Origin: an uncultured Bacteroidales bacterium
GTDB lineage: Bacteria > Bacteroidota > Bacteroidia > Bacteroidales > Bacteroidaceae
Length of the DNA: 64,000 nt
NCBI GenBank assembly: GCA_937916465.1
Contig: CALFTK010000061.1
Span: forward strand, 130,147 to 194,146
Reading direction: 5' to 3'
In this document: positions 1 through 8,804 of the stretch, piece by piece
Position numbering within the stretch: position 1 is the stretch's first letter
Layout: every line of letters begins with the position of its first letter
The notes under the pieces: generated by a model
Seen by the model: the letters and a program-made list of their open reading frames with translations, nothing else
The model's database searches: none
What the model was told of the DNA's origin: nothing
Position numbers and translations under genes: made by a program

Positions 1-803
1 GTATTGAAGTAGTGCTGTTTGCAGGTGGTATATCGGCTTGCTATGAAGGAGAAGAGATGCCTGTTGAAGTAGATGGTTTTAAGGGTGGTGACCGTACTTC
101 AATAGAATTTCCTGTTATCCAGCGCACATTGATTCAGAAATTGAAAGAGGCCGGCAAAAAGGTTATATTAGTAAACTTTTCAGGATCTGCTATGGCACTT
201 CTGCCTGAAACAGAAAATTGCGAAGCCATAGTTCAGGCTTGGTATCCCGGCGAAATGGGTGGTCGTGCAGTAGCTGATGTACTGTTTGGTGATTATAACC
301 CGGGTGGCAAACTGCCTGTAACATTCTATAAGAGTAATTCTCAACTTCCCGATTATTCAGATTATTCTATGAAGGGACGTACATATCGTTATTTTGACGA
401 TGCTCTATTCCCATTCGGATATGGATTGAGCTATACCACTTTCAGTGTCGGTCAGGCAGAAATAGAGAAGAAGGCCAATGGTAATGTGGATGTAACAGTT
501 CCTATAAAGAATACCGGTTCTCGTGCAGGTAGTGAAGTACTTCAAATCTACGTAAAGGCTTTGAAGGATGTTAATGGACCATCTAAATCGTTGCGCGCAT
601 TTAAACGTGTGGAATTGAACCCCGATGAGAGTATGAATGTGAAATTTGAACTTGAACCTGAGTCATTCTCATTCTTTGATGAAAAATCTAACACTATGAT
701 ATGTGTAGATTCAGAAGATGTGGAGTATGAAATTTACTATGGTACAAGTTCGCAAGAAAAAGACCTGAAGAGTTTACAGATAGTGATAGAAGGATATAAC
801 TAA
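1..803 (+). CDS. GH3 beta-glycosidase, C-terminal part (5' truncated by window)
   Basis: This is the 3' end of a family 3 glycoside hydrolase. The frame is open from base 3 to the TAA at 801-803, so the gene starts before the window; the GTG at 12 is only an internal Val. Visible are the GH3 C-terminal domain (GGIS..YEGEEM, GGDRT, VNFSGSAMALLPE, QAWYPGEMGG, FGDYNPGG, FPFGYGLSYTTF) and then a fibronectin-III-like domain (about the last 110 residues, EVLQIYVKAL). The wording of the GH3_C segment is close to Prevotella-type beta-xylosidases/beta-glucosidases as I remember them, so either exo-activity is possible. The nucleophile Asp lies outside the window. It sits 38 bp upstream of a GH9 gene on the same strand, which suggests co-transcription for plant beta-glucan or xylan breakdown. 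The family call is firm; the substrate is open. Confidence 0.9.
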   Translation, partial: IEVVLFAGGISACYEGEEMPVEVDGFKGGDRTSIEFPVIQRTLIQKLKEAGKKVILVNFSGSAMALLPETENCEAIVQAWYPGEMGGRAVADVLFGDYNPGGKLPVTFYKSNSQLPDYSDYSMKGRTYRYFDDALFPFGYGLSYTTFSVGQAEIEKKANGNVDVTVPIKNTGSRAGSEVLQIYVKALKDVNGPSKSLRAFKRVELNPDESMNVKFELEPESFSFFDEKSNTMICVDSEDVEYEIYYGTSSQEKDLKSLQIVIEGYN

Positions 804-841
804 TGGTAATTATTAATTATTAACCAATAAATAACATAACA

Positions 842-3412
842 ATGAAAACATTAAAGAAGATTGCCTCATTGGCAACTATGGCGTTGCCCGTAGTACTGCT
901 CTCTTTTACTGCATCCTGTTCGCAAAAGGGTACCGATTCATTTGCTATGAATGAACTGGAATACTTTGAGAAAACAGGTTCAAATGTGTTAGTGTATAGT
1001 AATATCTATAATGGTGGTTTCTGCGATGAGAAACTGGCGGGTATTGAGATAATACAGCGTGGTGAAAGATTGGCTACCGGTGGCGGTATTCGTTTTATGA
1101 ATACCCCGGAACAGTGGGATATCTATGGCGAAATGACTAATCGTGAAGTGAATCGCGATGAAAATTACATTGAGGTGGAATTAACCTATGAAGACTATGA
1201 TTTTGTCTCTAAAATTCGTGTAACACCAAATGGTGAAGGTGTGTTGATGCAGGTCTATTTGGACAAACCTGTACCTGCAAATCTGGTGGGTAAGGCAGGT
1301 ATGAATCTGGAATTTTTCCCGGCATCATATTTTGGTAAAAACTATTTAGTTGATGGCGCAGCACGCATTTTACCCAGATTTCCAATGCACGACACAGAGG
1401 TTCGCCCATTGGCAGAAAAGATACCACAATACTTTGGCGAAACAACATTCGATGACCGTGGCAGAGATGAATTCCTGGTTCCACTGCCTATGTCAACAGG
1501 TAAAAATATTGTGTTAGCTCCTGAAGACGAAGAACTGTGTGTAAGTATTACTTCCGATGAAGATGTAAGTATTTATGATGGACGTCATCTGGCGCAGAAT
1601 GGTACTTTTGTGGTACGTTCTCTGCTTCCTGCCGGCAAGACCGGAAAAGTGTTGGAATGGTATGTAGAACCAAGTTCTAACCCTGAATGGATACGTGAAC
1701 CAAATATTGGTTTCTCACAGATTGGTTATACTCCGGCACAGAGCAAAGTGTCTGTAGTAGAATTGGATAAGCGTGATAAAATAGAACCAACTGCTAAAAT
1801 TTTGCGCGTTAATCCTGATGGCAGTCAAACTCTTGCTTTGAATGCTAAAGTAGAAGAGTGGGGCGTTTTCTACAGCCGTTACAATTATGCGCGCATAGAT
1901 TTTTCAGAAGTACGTGAACCGGGTCTTTATGTAATAGAATATGATGGCGTTCAAACAAACGCTTTCCCTATAGATAAGGACATTTATTCTGATAAATGGC
2001 ATTCATCCATGGATATGTCAATAGTTATAGCAATGGACCACATGGAGGTTAATGAAGGTTACAGAATCTGGCACGGTCGTGCAAATATGGACGATGCTAT
2101 AATGGCTCCTGCCAATATCCGTATTCACGATGGTTACAGCCAGGGTGCAGAAAACTATACAAAATACAAACCGCTTGAGCACGTGCCCGGTCTTGCGGTA
2201 GGTGGCTGGTACGATGCCGGTGACTTTGATATTCAGCAGAATTCTGTTGTAACAACCACTGTAGATTTGGCTTCTCTCTGGAGACTGTTCCAACCTAAGA
2301 GAGATATGACATATATAGATGAGGTTACAAAGTATGCCGATATTCATCGTCCTGACGGAGTGCCAGATGTTGTTCAGCAGATAATGCACGGTACGCTTAA
2401 TATGAATGCTCAGATTGAAGCTTTGGGCTTTGTATCAAGAAATATCGGTCAGCCGCAGATGCATCAGTATCATCATTTAGGCGATGCTTTAACTCTTACC
2501 GATGGACTTATTTATGATCCAAGCCTGAAACCATATCAGGTATCGGCCGATGGCAAACGTAGCGGTACTTATGATGATCGAATTGTTATGACCAACAGAC
2601 CAAGTGCCGGCGGTGTAATGAATTCAATAGTTGGTCTTGCATCGGCATATCCTGCATTGAAAAATTATTATCCTGAAGAGGCTGAACGCTCTTTGAAGAA
2701 CGCTCTTATGCTGTGGAATAAATATGTAGGTGAAGGCGATAACGGAGTTCGTGGCGCAATAGAACTTTACTACGCTACCGGCGATGAAAAGTTCAAGAAT
2801 ATCTTTATGCCTGCTATTCTAAGGCAGGTTAATACATTAGGTGAAAGTGTTAACAATGAAAATAACAACCGCAGAAATTCCGGTGCCAATATGGGGCAGA
2901 TATTGAGAGTTTACGATATGCTTGATGCCGAAGCCAAAGCTAAAGTAGATGCTGCAATTCCTGCTTATATTGAAAGATTGTCGAATGTGGGTAGTGATAA
3001 TCCTTATTGTGTGCCTATTTCAGGTGGTGGTTGGGCAGGCAATAATCAGGTTATAAGCAACTCATTCAATGCTTATCTTGTATGGAAACAGTATCCCGAA
3101 CTGGTAGATCCTGAAATGGTTCTAAAAGGACTCAATTATCTGTATGGAAATCACCCTTATAATAATCTGTCATTTATTACCGGTGTTGGTGTTGCTACCA
3201 AAAAGGTTGCATACGGTAATAACAGAGCAGATTATAACGTAATACCTGGTGGAGTTGTTCCCGGACTGTTAATGAGAAAACCGGACTTTATGGAGAATAA
3301 AGATGACTATCCATTCCTATGGGGTGAAAATGAGTGCTGTATCAATTCAGTGCCTAATTATGTAATGCTAAATCTGGCTTGTATAGAGGTGGCAGAATCT
3401 ATTAATAAATAA
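842..3412 (+). CDS. GH9 endoglucanase-type lipoprotein
   Basis: This is an 856-residue secreted family 9 glycoside hydrolase, expected to cut beta-1,4-glucan. The start ATG is followed by a basic n-region, a hydrophobic stretch and a lipobox-like SFTASC (Cys at about 26), so it is probably an outer-membrane or surface lipoprotein. Residues about 35-280 form an N-terminal region I cannot name. Residues about 285-375 look like the Ig-like CelD_N domain (IGFSQIGYTP...). The catalytic (alpha/alpha)6 barrel follows, with GGWYDAGD at about 454 supplying the catalytic Asp pair, GNHPYNN near the C-terminus and WGENE at about 827 with the likely catalytic Glu. A GH3 exo-enzyme lies directly upstream and a terminator follows at 3435. 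GH9 is confident; the exact glucan is inferred. Confidence 0.92.
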   Translation: MKTLKKIASLATMALPVVLLSFTASCSQKGTDSFAMNELEYFEKTGSNVLVYSNIYNGGFCDEKLAGIEIIQRGERLATGGGIRFMNTPEQWDIYGEMTNREVNRDENYIEVELTYEDYDFVSKIRVTPNGEGVLMQVYLDKPVPANLVGKAGMNLEFFPASYFGKNYLVDGAARILPRFPMHDTEVRPLAEKIPQYFGETTFDDRGRDEFLVPLPMSTGKNIVLAPEDEELCVSITSDEDVSIYDGRHLAQNGTFVVRSLLPAGKTGKVLEWYVEPSSNPEWIREPNIGFSQIGYTPAQSKVSVVELDKRDKIEPTAKILRVNPDGSQTLALNAKVEEWGVFYSRYNYARIDFSEVREPGLYVIEYDGVQTNAFPIDKDIYSDKWHSSMDMSIVIAMDHMEVNEGYRIWHGRANMDDAIMAPANIRIHDGYSQGAENYTKYKPLEHVPGLAVGGWYDAGDFDIQQNSVVTTTVDLASLWRLFQPKRDMTYIDEVTKYADIHRPDGVPDVVQQIMHGTLNMNAQIEALGFVSRNIGQPQMHQYHHLGDALTLTDGLIYDPSLKPYQVSADGKRSGTYDDRIVMTNRPSAGGVMNSIVGLASAYPALKNYYPEEAERSLKNALMLWNKYVGEGDNGVRGAIELYYATGDEKFKNIFMPAILRQVNTLGESVNNENNNRRNSGANMGQILRVYDMLDAEAKAKVDAAIPAYIERLSNVGSDNPYCVPISGGGWAGNNQVISNSFNAYLVWKQYPELVDPEMVLKGLNYLYGNHPYNNLSFITGVGVATKKVAYGNNRADYNVIPGGVVPGLLMRKPDFMENKDDYPFLWGENECCINSVPNYVMLNLACIEVAESINK

Positions 3413-3434
3413 TAGATACTTTATAATGGAATGA

Positions 3435-3470
3435 GCCCCGAAGTTTGGATAAAAAACTTTGGGGCTTTTT
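3435..3470 (+). terminator. Rho-independent terminator after the GH9 gene
   Basis: A 12-bp stem (GCCCCGAAGTTT with AAACTTTGGGGC, one G-T wobble) with a short A-rich loop is followed by TTTTT. It ends the GH3-GH9 unit. Confidence 0.85.
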
Positions 3471-3518
3471 ATGTGCAATGAAATGTTAACGTCATTTTAG
3501 AAAAAAAAACATTTACAC

Positions 3519-3549
3519 TTGATAAATATTAATAATTACTCTATTTTTG
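3519..3549 (+). promoter_or_regulatory. Bacteroidales-type promoter for the glycogen operon
   Basis: TTG at 3519-3521 and TATTTTTG at 3542-3549 are 20 bp apart, matching the Bacteroidales -33/-7 pattern (TTG, then TAnnTTTG). The start codon of the debranching enzyme lies 27 bp downstream. Confidence 0.65.
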
Positions 3550-3576
3550 TAGGATAATGCTTTTAATATACATTTT

Positions 3577-5514
3577 ATGAGTTATCTGCGTTTTGAAAAG
3601 ACCTTGATGACAAACCTGGAAGAGACTCTTCCAAGAGAGGTGTTAAGAACAAACAGATCCGGTGCATATCACTGCACAACCATAGTTGACTGTAATACCA
3701 GAAAGTATCACGGTCTTTTGGTTATGCCTGTACCTGAACTGGGCGATGACCCACATGTGCTTCTATCTTCTCTGGATGAGACTGTAATTCAGCATGGTGC
3801 CGAATTTAACTTGGGTGTGCATCAGTATTGGGGATATAATTTCAGCCCAAAAGGTCATAAATATATCAGAGAGTTTAATTGTGATAAAGTGCCTACAACC
3901 ATATACAGAGTAGGCGGTGTGCTTCTAAAAAAAGAGAAACTGTTTGAACATAACGAAAACAGAATCTTGATACGTTATACATTGTTGGATGCACATTCAG
4001 AAACCACCTTGCGTTTGCAACCTTATCTGGCTTTTCGTAGTGTAAGACAGTTTACACATGAAAACAGTCAGGCAAGCAGGGAATATCAGGAGGTTGAAAA
4101 TGGTATAAAGACCAGAATGTATCCGGGCTATCCTGAACTGTTCATGCAGTTAAGCAAAGAGAATAGTTTTGTGTATCGTCCTGATTGGTACAGAAAATTT
4201 GAATATTCAAAGGAGTTGGAACGCGGATATGATTTCAATGAAGATTTATATGTGCCAGGCTACTTTGAAATGACAATAAAAAAGGGAGAAAGTATTGTCT
4301 TCTCAGCCGGAGTATCGGAAGTTAAAACACGTGGTTTGAAACGTACCTTTACTATAGAGGCTGATAAACGTACTCCACGTGATAACTTCTATCACTGTTT
4401 AAAGAATTCTGCGCATCAGTTCCACAATAAGAGTGGCGGTAAACATTATATTCTGGCCGGTTATCCTTGGTTTAAATGTAGAGCAAGAGATATGTTTATT
4501 GCTCTGCCGGGATTGACATTGGCACTTAACGAAGAGTTTGAATTCCTATCGGCTATGAATACAGCTGCCGAAGCTATTCGAGATTTCATAAAAGGTCGTC
4601 CTACAAAATGTCAGATTTATGAAATGGAACGTCCTGATGTCTTCTTATGGGCTATATGGGCTATTCAGCAATATGCAAAATATTGTGGCCGACAAAAGGC
4701 TTGGGACCAGTATGGTCGTCTGATGATGGATATTATGGATTATCTGCGTCATAACAGACACGTGAATTTCTATTTGCATGGCAATGGCTTGGTGCATATC
4801 AATGGCCGAGAGAGTGCTGAAACCTGGATGAACTCCACAGTAGATGGTGTTCCTGTGGTTCCAAGAACAGGTTATGTAGTAGAAATAAACGCACTATGGT
4901 ATAATGCGTTAAAGTTTGTGGCAGAACTGTCAAATGAATGTGGTAAATCTGATTACTCCAGACGTATGGAGCAGATAGCACAGAAAGTAGAAGCATCGTT
5001 CCCTGCAATATTTGTAAATGAATATGGCTATCTGTACGATTATGTAGATGGCGATTACAAAGATCTGAGTGTTCGTCCGAATATGGTCTTTGCTATTGCT
5101 TTTGATTATTCGCCATTGCAGCAGAAACAGAAGAAATCTGTTTTGGATATAGTTACCAAAGAGTTGCTTACTCCAAAGGGTTTGCGTTCATTAAGTCCAA
5201 AGAGTATGGGTTATAATCCAAACTATGTGGGTCCTCAGCGCGAACGCGATTATGCGTATCATCAGGGTACAGCGTGGCCTTGGTTGGCAGGTTTCTATTT
5301 TGAAGCATATTTGAGACTATACAAACGTAGCGGTCTTTCATTCATAGAACGTCAGATGATAGGTTACGAAGATGAAATGGTGTCGCATTGTATAGGTTCT
5401 CTGCCGGAACTATTTGATGGTAACCCACCATTCAAGGGTAGGGGAGCTGTATCTTTTGCAATGAACATTGCCGAGATACTGAGAACTGTAAGAATGATTA
5501 ATGACTTTGAATAA
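3577..5514 (+). CDS. Glycogen debranching enzyme (amylo-alpha-1,6-glucosidase, GH133-like)
   Basis: This 645-residue cytoplasmic enzyme matches the bacterial/archaeal glycogen debranching family. The N-terminal half is the GDE_N beta-sandwich domain (NRSGAYHCTT, NTRKYHGLL near residues 27-50). The C-terminal half is the (alpha/alpha)6 amylo-1,6-glucosidase domain, with AGYPWFKCRARDMFIALPG at about 289-307, ESAETWMNS, and YHQGTAWPW at about 560. It would remove alpha-1,6 branches during glycogen turnover. It opens an operon with a GT4 gene 9 bp downstream and a GH57 gene after that, the usual Bacteroidetes glycogen trio. It has its own promoter at 3519-3549. There is no signal peptide. Confidence 0.93.
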   Translation: MSYLRFEKTLMTNLEETLPREVLRTNRSGAYHCTTIVDCNTRKYHGLLVMPVPELGDDPHVLLSSLDETVIQHGAEFNLGVHQYWGYNFSPKGHKYIREFNCDKVPTTIYRVGGVLLKKEKLFEHNENRILIRYTLLDAHSETTLRLQPYLAFRSVRQFTHENSQASREYQEVENGIKTRMYPGYPELFMQLSKENSFVYRPDWYRKFEYSKELERGYDFNEDLYVPGYFEMTIKKGESIVFSAGVSEVKTRGLKRTFTIEADKRTPRDNFYHCLKNSAHQFHNKSGGKHYILAGYPWFKCRARDMFIALPGLTLALNEEFEFLSAMNTAAEAIRDFIKGRPTKCQIYEMERPDVFLWAIWAIQQYAKYCGRQKAWDQYGRLMMDIMDYLRHNRHVNFYLHGNGLVHINGRESAETWMNSTVDGVPVVPRTGYVVEINALWYNALKFVAELSNECGKSDYSRRMEQIAQKVEASFPAIFVNEYGYLYDYVDGDYKDLSVRPNMVFAIAFDYSPLQQKQKKSVLDIVTKELLTPKGLRSLSPKSMGYNPNYVGPQRERDYAYHQGTAWPWLAGFYFEAYLRLYKRSGLSFIERQMIGYEDEMVSHCIGSLPELFDGNPPFKGRGAVSFAMNIAEILRTVRMINDFE

Positions 5515-5523
5515 TGTGAGGCT

Positions 5524-6786
5524 ATGAACGTATTGATGTTTGGATGGGAATTTCCCCCTCATATTTTAGGAGGTTTAGGAACAGCCAGTTATGGTTTGAC
5601 AAAAGGTTTGGCAAAACAAAAAGATATGAATATTACATTCTGTCTGCCAAAACCTTGGGGTGACGAAGATCAGAGTTTTATGAAGATAGTGGGCATGAAT
5701 GCTGTGCCTATTGTCTATAACGATCCTTCTGTTGATGTTTTAAAGCAGAGATATCCGTGGATGACTCCGCAGGACTATTATGATTTCAGATCGAATATAT
5801 ATGCCGATTTTAGGTATATGCATACAAACGATTTGGGTTGTATAGAGTTTTCCGGTCGTTATCCCGATAATCTGCAAGAAGAGATTAATAACTACTCTAT
5901 AGTAGCCGGAGTAGTGGCAAGAACTGAAAAGTTTGATATTATTCATTCACACGATTGGCTTACATATCCTGCCGGCATACATGCTAAACAGGTTAGTGGT
6001 AAACCTCTTGTAATACACGTACATGCTACAGATTTTGACCGTAGTCGCGGTAATGTTAATCCTACTGTTTATGCAATTGAAAAGAATGGTATGGATTATG
6101 CCGATCATATAATGTGCGTTAGTGAACTGACACGTCAGACAGTTATCAATAAGTATCATCAGGATCCACGTAAGGTATCTACTATGCACAATGCTGTAGA
6201 GCCTCTGCCGCAGGAGATACAGGATATAGTTCCGCAAAAGAATGAAAAAGAGAAAGTGGTTACATTCTTGGGTCGTATTACCATGCAAAAGGGACCGGAA
6301 TATTTTGTAGAAGCAGCTGCATTGGTACTAAAGCGTACTAATAACATACGTTTCTGTATGGCAGGAAGTGGTGATATGATGAACGCTATGATACGTTTGG
6401 CTGCTGAACGAGGTATTGCAGACCGTTTCCATTTCCCCGGCTTTATGAAGGGAAAACAGGTGTATGAATGTTTGAAATGTAGCGATGTATATATAATGCC
6501 GTCAGTATCGGAACCATTCGGTATATCGCCATTAGAGGCTATGCAGTGTGAAGTTCCAACTATCATTTCAAAACAGTCTGGTTGCGCTGAAATCCTAGAT
6601 AAATGTATTAAAGTTGATTATTGGGATATTCACGCTATGGCCGATGCTATCTACTCTATTTGCAATAATCAGGTGTTATATGAATATCTGAAAGATGAAG
6701 GCAAAAAAGAGGTTGATGCTATTACCTGGGATAAAGTGGGCGACAAGATATTGGCCCGTTACAATGAGTTGTTAGGAATTAAGTAA
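5524..6786 (+). CDS. GT4 glycosyltransferase, probable glycogen synthase-like
   Basis: This 420-residue GT-B fold glycosyltransferase opens with a nucleotide-binding strand and the loop WEFPPHILGGLGT. HSHDWLTYPAGIHA and HATDFDRSRG follow in the first Rossmann domain. The C-terminal Glycos_transf_1 domain begins near residue 240 (VVTFLGRITMQKG), and its donor-binding E-x7-E motif sits in SEPFGISPLEAMQ at about residue 329. It lies between the debranching enzyme (9 bp upstream) and a GH57 protein. In Bacteroidetes this trio is taken to make and trim alpha-glucan, so elongation of glycogen is the likely role. Donor and product are inferred from context; a maltose-1-phosphate-type or other transferase cannot be excluded. 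Confidence 0.85.
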   Translation: MNVLMFGWEFPPHILGGLGTASYGLTKGLAKQKDMNITFCLPKPWGDEDQSFMKIVGMNAVPIVYNDPSVDVLKQRYPWMTPQDYYDFRSNIYADFRYMHTNDLGCIEFSGRYPDNLQEEINNYSIVAGVVARTEKFDIIHSHDWLTYPAGIHAKQVSGKPLVIHVHATDFDRSRGNVNPTVYAIEKNGMDYADHIMCVSELTRQTVINKYHQDPRKVSTMHNAVEPLPQEIQDIVPQKNEKEKVVTFLGRITMQKGPEYFVEAAALVLKRTNNIRFCMAGSGDMMNAMIRLAAERGIADRFHFPGFMKGKQVYECLKCSDVYIMPSVSEPFGISPLEAMQCEVPTIISKQSGCAEILDKCIKVDYWDIHAMADAIYSICNNQVLYEYLKDEGKKEVDAITWDKVGDKILARYNELLGIK

Positions 6787-6805
6787 GAATTAAATAAATG
6801 ACGAT

Positions 6806-8113
6806 ATGAAAACTATATGTCTATATTTTGAACTTCATCAGATTGTTCACCTGAAGAGATATCGTTTCTTTGATATAGGTACCGACCACTACTATTCTGA
6901 TGATTATGCAAACGAGGCCAGTATATCACATATTGCAGAGAATTCATATATTCCTGCATTGAAAACTATGATAGATATGGCCAAAAGTAGCAATGGCTAT
7001 TTTAAGGTGGCTCTCTCAATGTCGGGTGTAGCTCTTGAATTATTGGAAAGATACGCTCCTGCAGTGGTAGAACTTTTGCAGGAACTGAGCGCTACGGGAA
7101 GTTGCGAATTTTTGGCTGAACCATATTCGCACGGTTTGGCATCGCTTGCTCCAAATGGTGAAGATGGTTTCCGCGAAGAGACATTCCGTTTAGTGGAAAA
7201 GATAAATCAGTTGTTTGGTCAAAAACCAAAGGTATTTAGAAATTCCAACCTTATATATAATGATGATATAGGTGCAATGGTTGCGGCTATGGGTTTCAAA
7301 GGAGTGCTTACAGAAGGTGCAAAACATATCTTGGGTTGGAAGAGTCCGCATTATCTGTATCATTGCAATATGGCTCCAAAACTAAAGGTGTTGTTGCGCG
7401 ATTATAAATTGTCGGACGATATAAGTCTTCGTTTTTCAAATCCTGCTTGGGAAGAGTATCCACTTATGTGTGATACCTATATGGATTGGATAAAGGATAT
7501 GCCGGAGGAAGATGGAATATACAATATCTTTATGGAACTGTGCGCTTTGGGCATATATCAGCCACTAAGTTCAAATATTCTGGACTTTATTAAAGCTATG
7601 CCTGAATGTGCAAAACAGCGCGGTATTACATTCTCTACACCATCTGAAATCATTAAGAGTCACGATTCTGTAGCTCCGCTTGACGTTCCATATCCTATGT
7701 CATGGAATGATGAAGAGCGTGATATTAGTTGCTGGCTGGGTAACGTTATGCAGCGCGAAGCATTTGAAAAACTCTACTCTATAGGAGAAAGAGTGCGTCT
7801 GACCGGTGATAAACATCTGCTTCAGGACTGGGATTATCTGCAAGCAAGTAATAACTTCCGCTTTATGACTACAAAGAACAATAATGTGTCAATGGATAGG
7901 GGTATTTATGAATCACCTTACGATGCATTTACAAATTATATGAATATTCTTGGTGACTTTATGGCTCGTGTGCAGTGGGCTTTGCCACAGGATATGGATG
8001 TTGAAGAACTTAACGCGTTCCAAACTACCATCCGTAACCAGGATAAGAAGATTCAGTCTTTGGAAAAGCAGGTTGCTCGCTTAAAGTCAGCAAACGCCAA
8101 AAAGAAGAAATAA
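6806..8113 (+). CDS. GH57 alpha-amylase/4-alpha-glucanotransferase-type protein
   Basis: This is a 435-residue cytoplasmic protein of glycoside hydrolase family 57. Motif 1 (FELHQIVH) is at residues 8-15. CEFLAEPYSHG is motif 2. GVLTEGAKHIL at about 165-175 carries the Glu expected as nucleophile. The last 40 residues (about 395-435) form a short Lys-rich coiled coil (IRNQDKKIQSLEKQVARLK) ending in a poly-Lys tail, probably for oligomerisation. It is the third gene of the glycogen operon, 19 bp after the GT4 gene. It could be an amylase, branching enzyme or glucanotransferase; family 57 motifs do not separate these. The hairpin array starting about 10 bp after the stop forms its 3' UTR. Confidence 0.88.
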   Translation: MKTICLYFELHQIVHLKRYRFFDIGTDHYYSDDYANEASISHIAENSYIPALKTMIDMAKSSNGYFKVALSMSGVALELLERYAPAVVELLQELSATGSCEFLAEPYSHGLASLAPNGEDGFREETFRLVEKINQLFGQKPKVFRNSNLIYNDDIGAMVAAMGFKGVLTEGAKHILGWKSPHYLYHCNMAPKLKVLLRDYKLSDDISLRFSNPAWEEYPLMCDTYMDWIKDMPEEDGIYNIFMELCALGIYQPLSSNILDFIKAMPECAKQRGITFSTPSEIIKSHDSVAPLDVPYPMSWNDEERDISCWLGNVMQREAFEKLYSIGERVRLTGDKHLLQDWDYLQASNNFRFMTTKNNNVSMDRGIYESPYDAFTNYMNILGDFMARVQWALPQDMDVEELNAFQTTIRNQDKKIQSLEKQVARLKSANAKKKK

Positions 8114-8123
8114 AAGATTAATT

Positions 8124-8475
8124 GGTCCGAAGGACGCATCCGGAGGATGCCAATATAGAAAAGGTAAAACGGATAAACAAAGAGTGGCACAATGCCACTC
8201 TTTCGTTTTATCCGAAGGGCGCTTCCGGAGGAAGCCACAATAGATAAGGGACCGGATAACAAAAGAGTGATTGAATATCACTCTTTTGCTTTATCCGAAG
8301 GGCGTTTGCGGAGCAAACCATAATAGAAAAGGAAGTTAATTCCAAATAAAAATGACCGAAGAAATTCGGTCATCTATAGACAATTAATTGGCGCGTAGCG
8401 CGTTTGCGGAGCAAACCATAATAGAAAAGGAGTTTAATTCCAAATAAAAAAATGACCGTAAATCGGTCATTTTTT
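8124..8475. repeat. Four-unit intergenic hairpin array with covarying stems
   Basis: Four related units occupy the gap between the convergent GH57 and panD genes. Each unit holds a 6-bp stem around a GGA loop: GCATCC/GGATGC (8136-8150), GCTTCC/GGAAGC (8221-8235), GTTTGC/GCAAAC (8304-8318) and GTTTGC/GCAAAC (8402-8416). Unit spacing is 85, 83 and 98 bp. The stem letters change in pairs while the flanks (CCGAAGG before, CCAtAATAGA and AAGG after) stay nearly constant. Each unit is followed by a second palindrome: 8170-8214 and 8253-8297 (long stems closed by CGGATAA/TTATCCG around AAAGAGTG/CACTCTTT), 8352-8373 (ATGACCGAA/TTCGGTCAT) and 8452-8470. The function is unknown; it resembles BIME/REP-like elements in organisation. 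Confidence 0.85.
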
Positions 8476-8477
8476 TA
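8446..8477. terminator. Bidirectional terminator between GH57 and panD
   Basis: The stem ATGACCG/CGGTCAT (8452-8458 and 8464-8470) is flanked by an A-run on the left and a T-run on the right. It can therefore work as an intrinsic terminator for both convergent transcripts. It is also the last hairpin of the array. Confidence 0.75.
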
Positions 8478-8804
8478 TTATGGAATTACGATAGTCGGTT
8501 TGAACGTCTTGGCTTCTTCCGGCGTTACTTGCGCGTATGCAATGATAATAACAGTGTCACCCACAGAAACCAATCGGGCGGCTGCTCCATTAAGACAAAT
8601 ACATTTAGAACCGCGTTCTCCTTTAATAGCGTATGTTACAAGACGAGCTCCGTTTGTTACATCTACAACGTGTACCTGTTCGCCTTCAATAATGCCGGAT
8701 GCGTCCATCCAATTTTCATCAATGGTTATGCTACCTACGTAGTCGATATTTGCATCGGTCACCTTAACGCGGTGCAGTTTCGATTTTAGTACAGTTAAAA
8801 GCAT
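8478..8804 (-). CDS. panD: Aspartate 1-decarboxylase proenzyme
   Basis: This 108-residue pyruvoyl enzyme makes beta-alanine from L-aspartate for pantothenate and CoA synthesis. The self-cleavage site is clear: Gly24-Ser25 in YVGSITID, where Ser25 becomes the pyruvoyl group. Lys9, Tyr22 and Arg54 lie at the usual places, and NGAAARLV with GDTVIIIAY form the double-psi barrel end. Its start overlaps the panC stop by one base (TAATG), so the two are translationally coupled. Length is slightly under the usual 115-127. Confidence 0.96.
   Translation of the reverse strand: MLLTVLKSKLHRVKVTDANIDYVGSITIDENWMDASGIIEGEQVHVVDVTNGARLVTYAIKGERGSKCICLNGAAARLVSVGDTVIIIAYAQVTPEEAKTFKPTIVIP

Noticed and set aside
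8053..8281. Two minus-strand reading frames over the hairpin array
   Set aside because: They run across palindromic repeats and the end of the GH57 gene, with no start context or protein-like sequence.
8124..8475. CRISPR array
   Set aside because: Units are hairpins of 83-98 bp with conserved flanks, no uniform repeat/spacer pattern and no cas genes.
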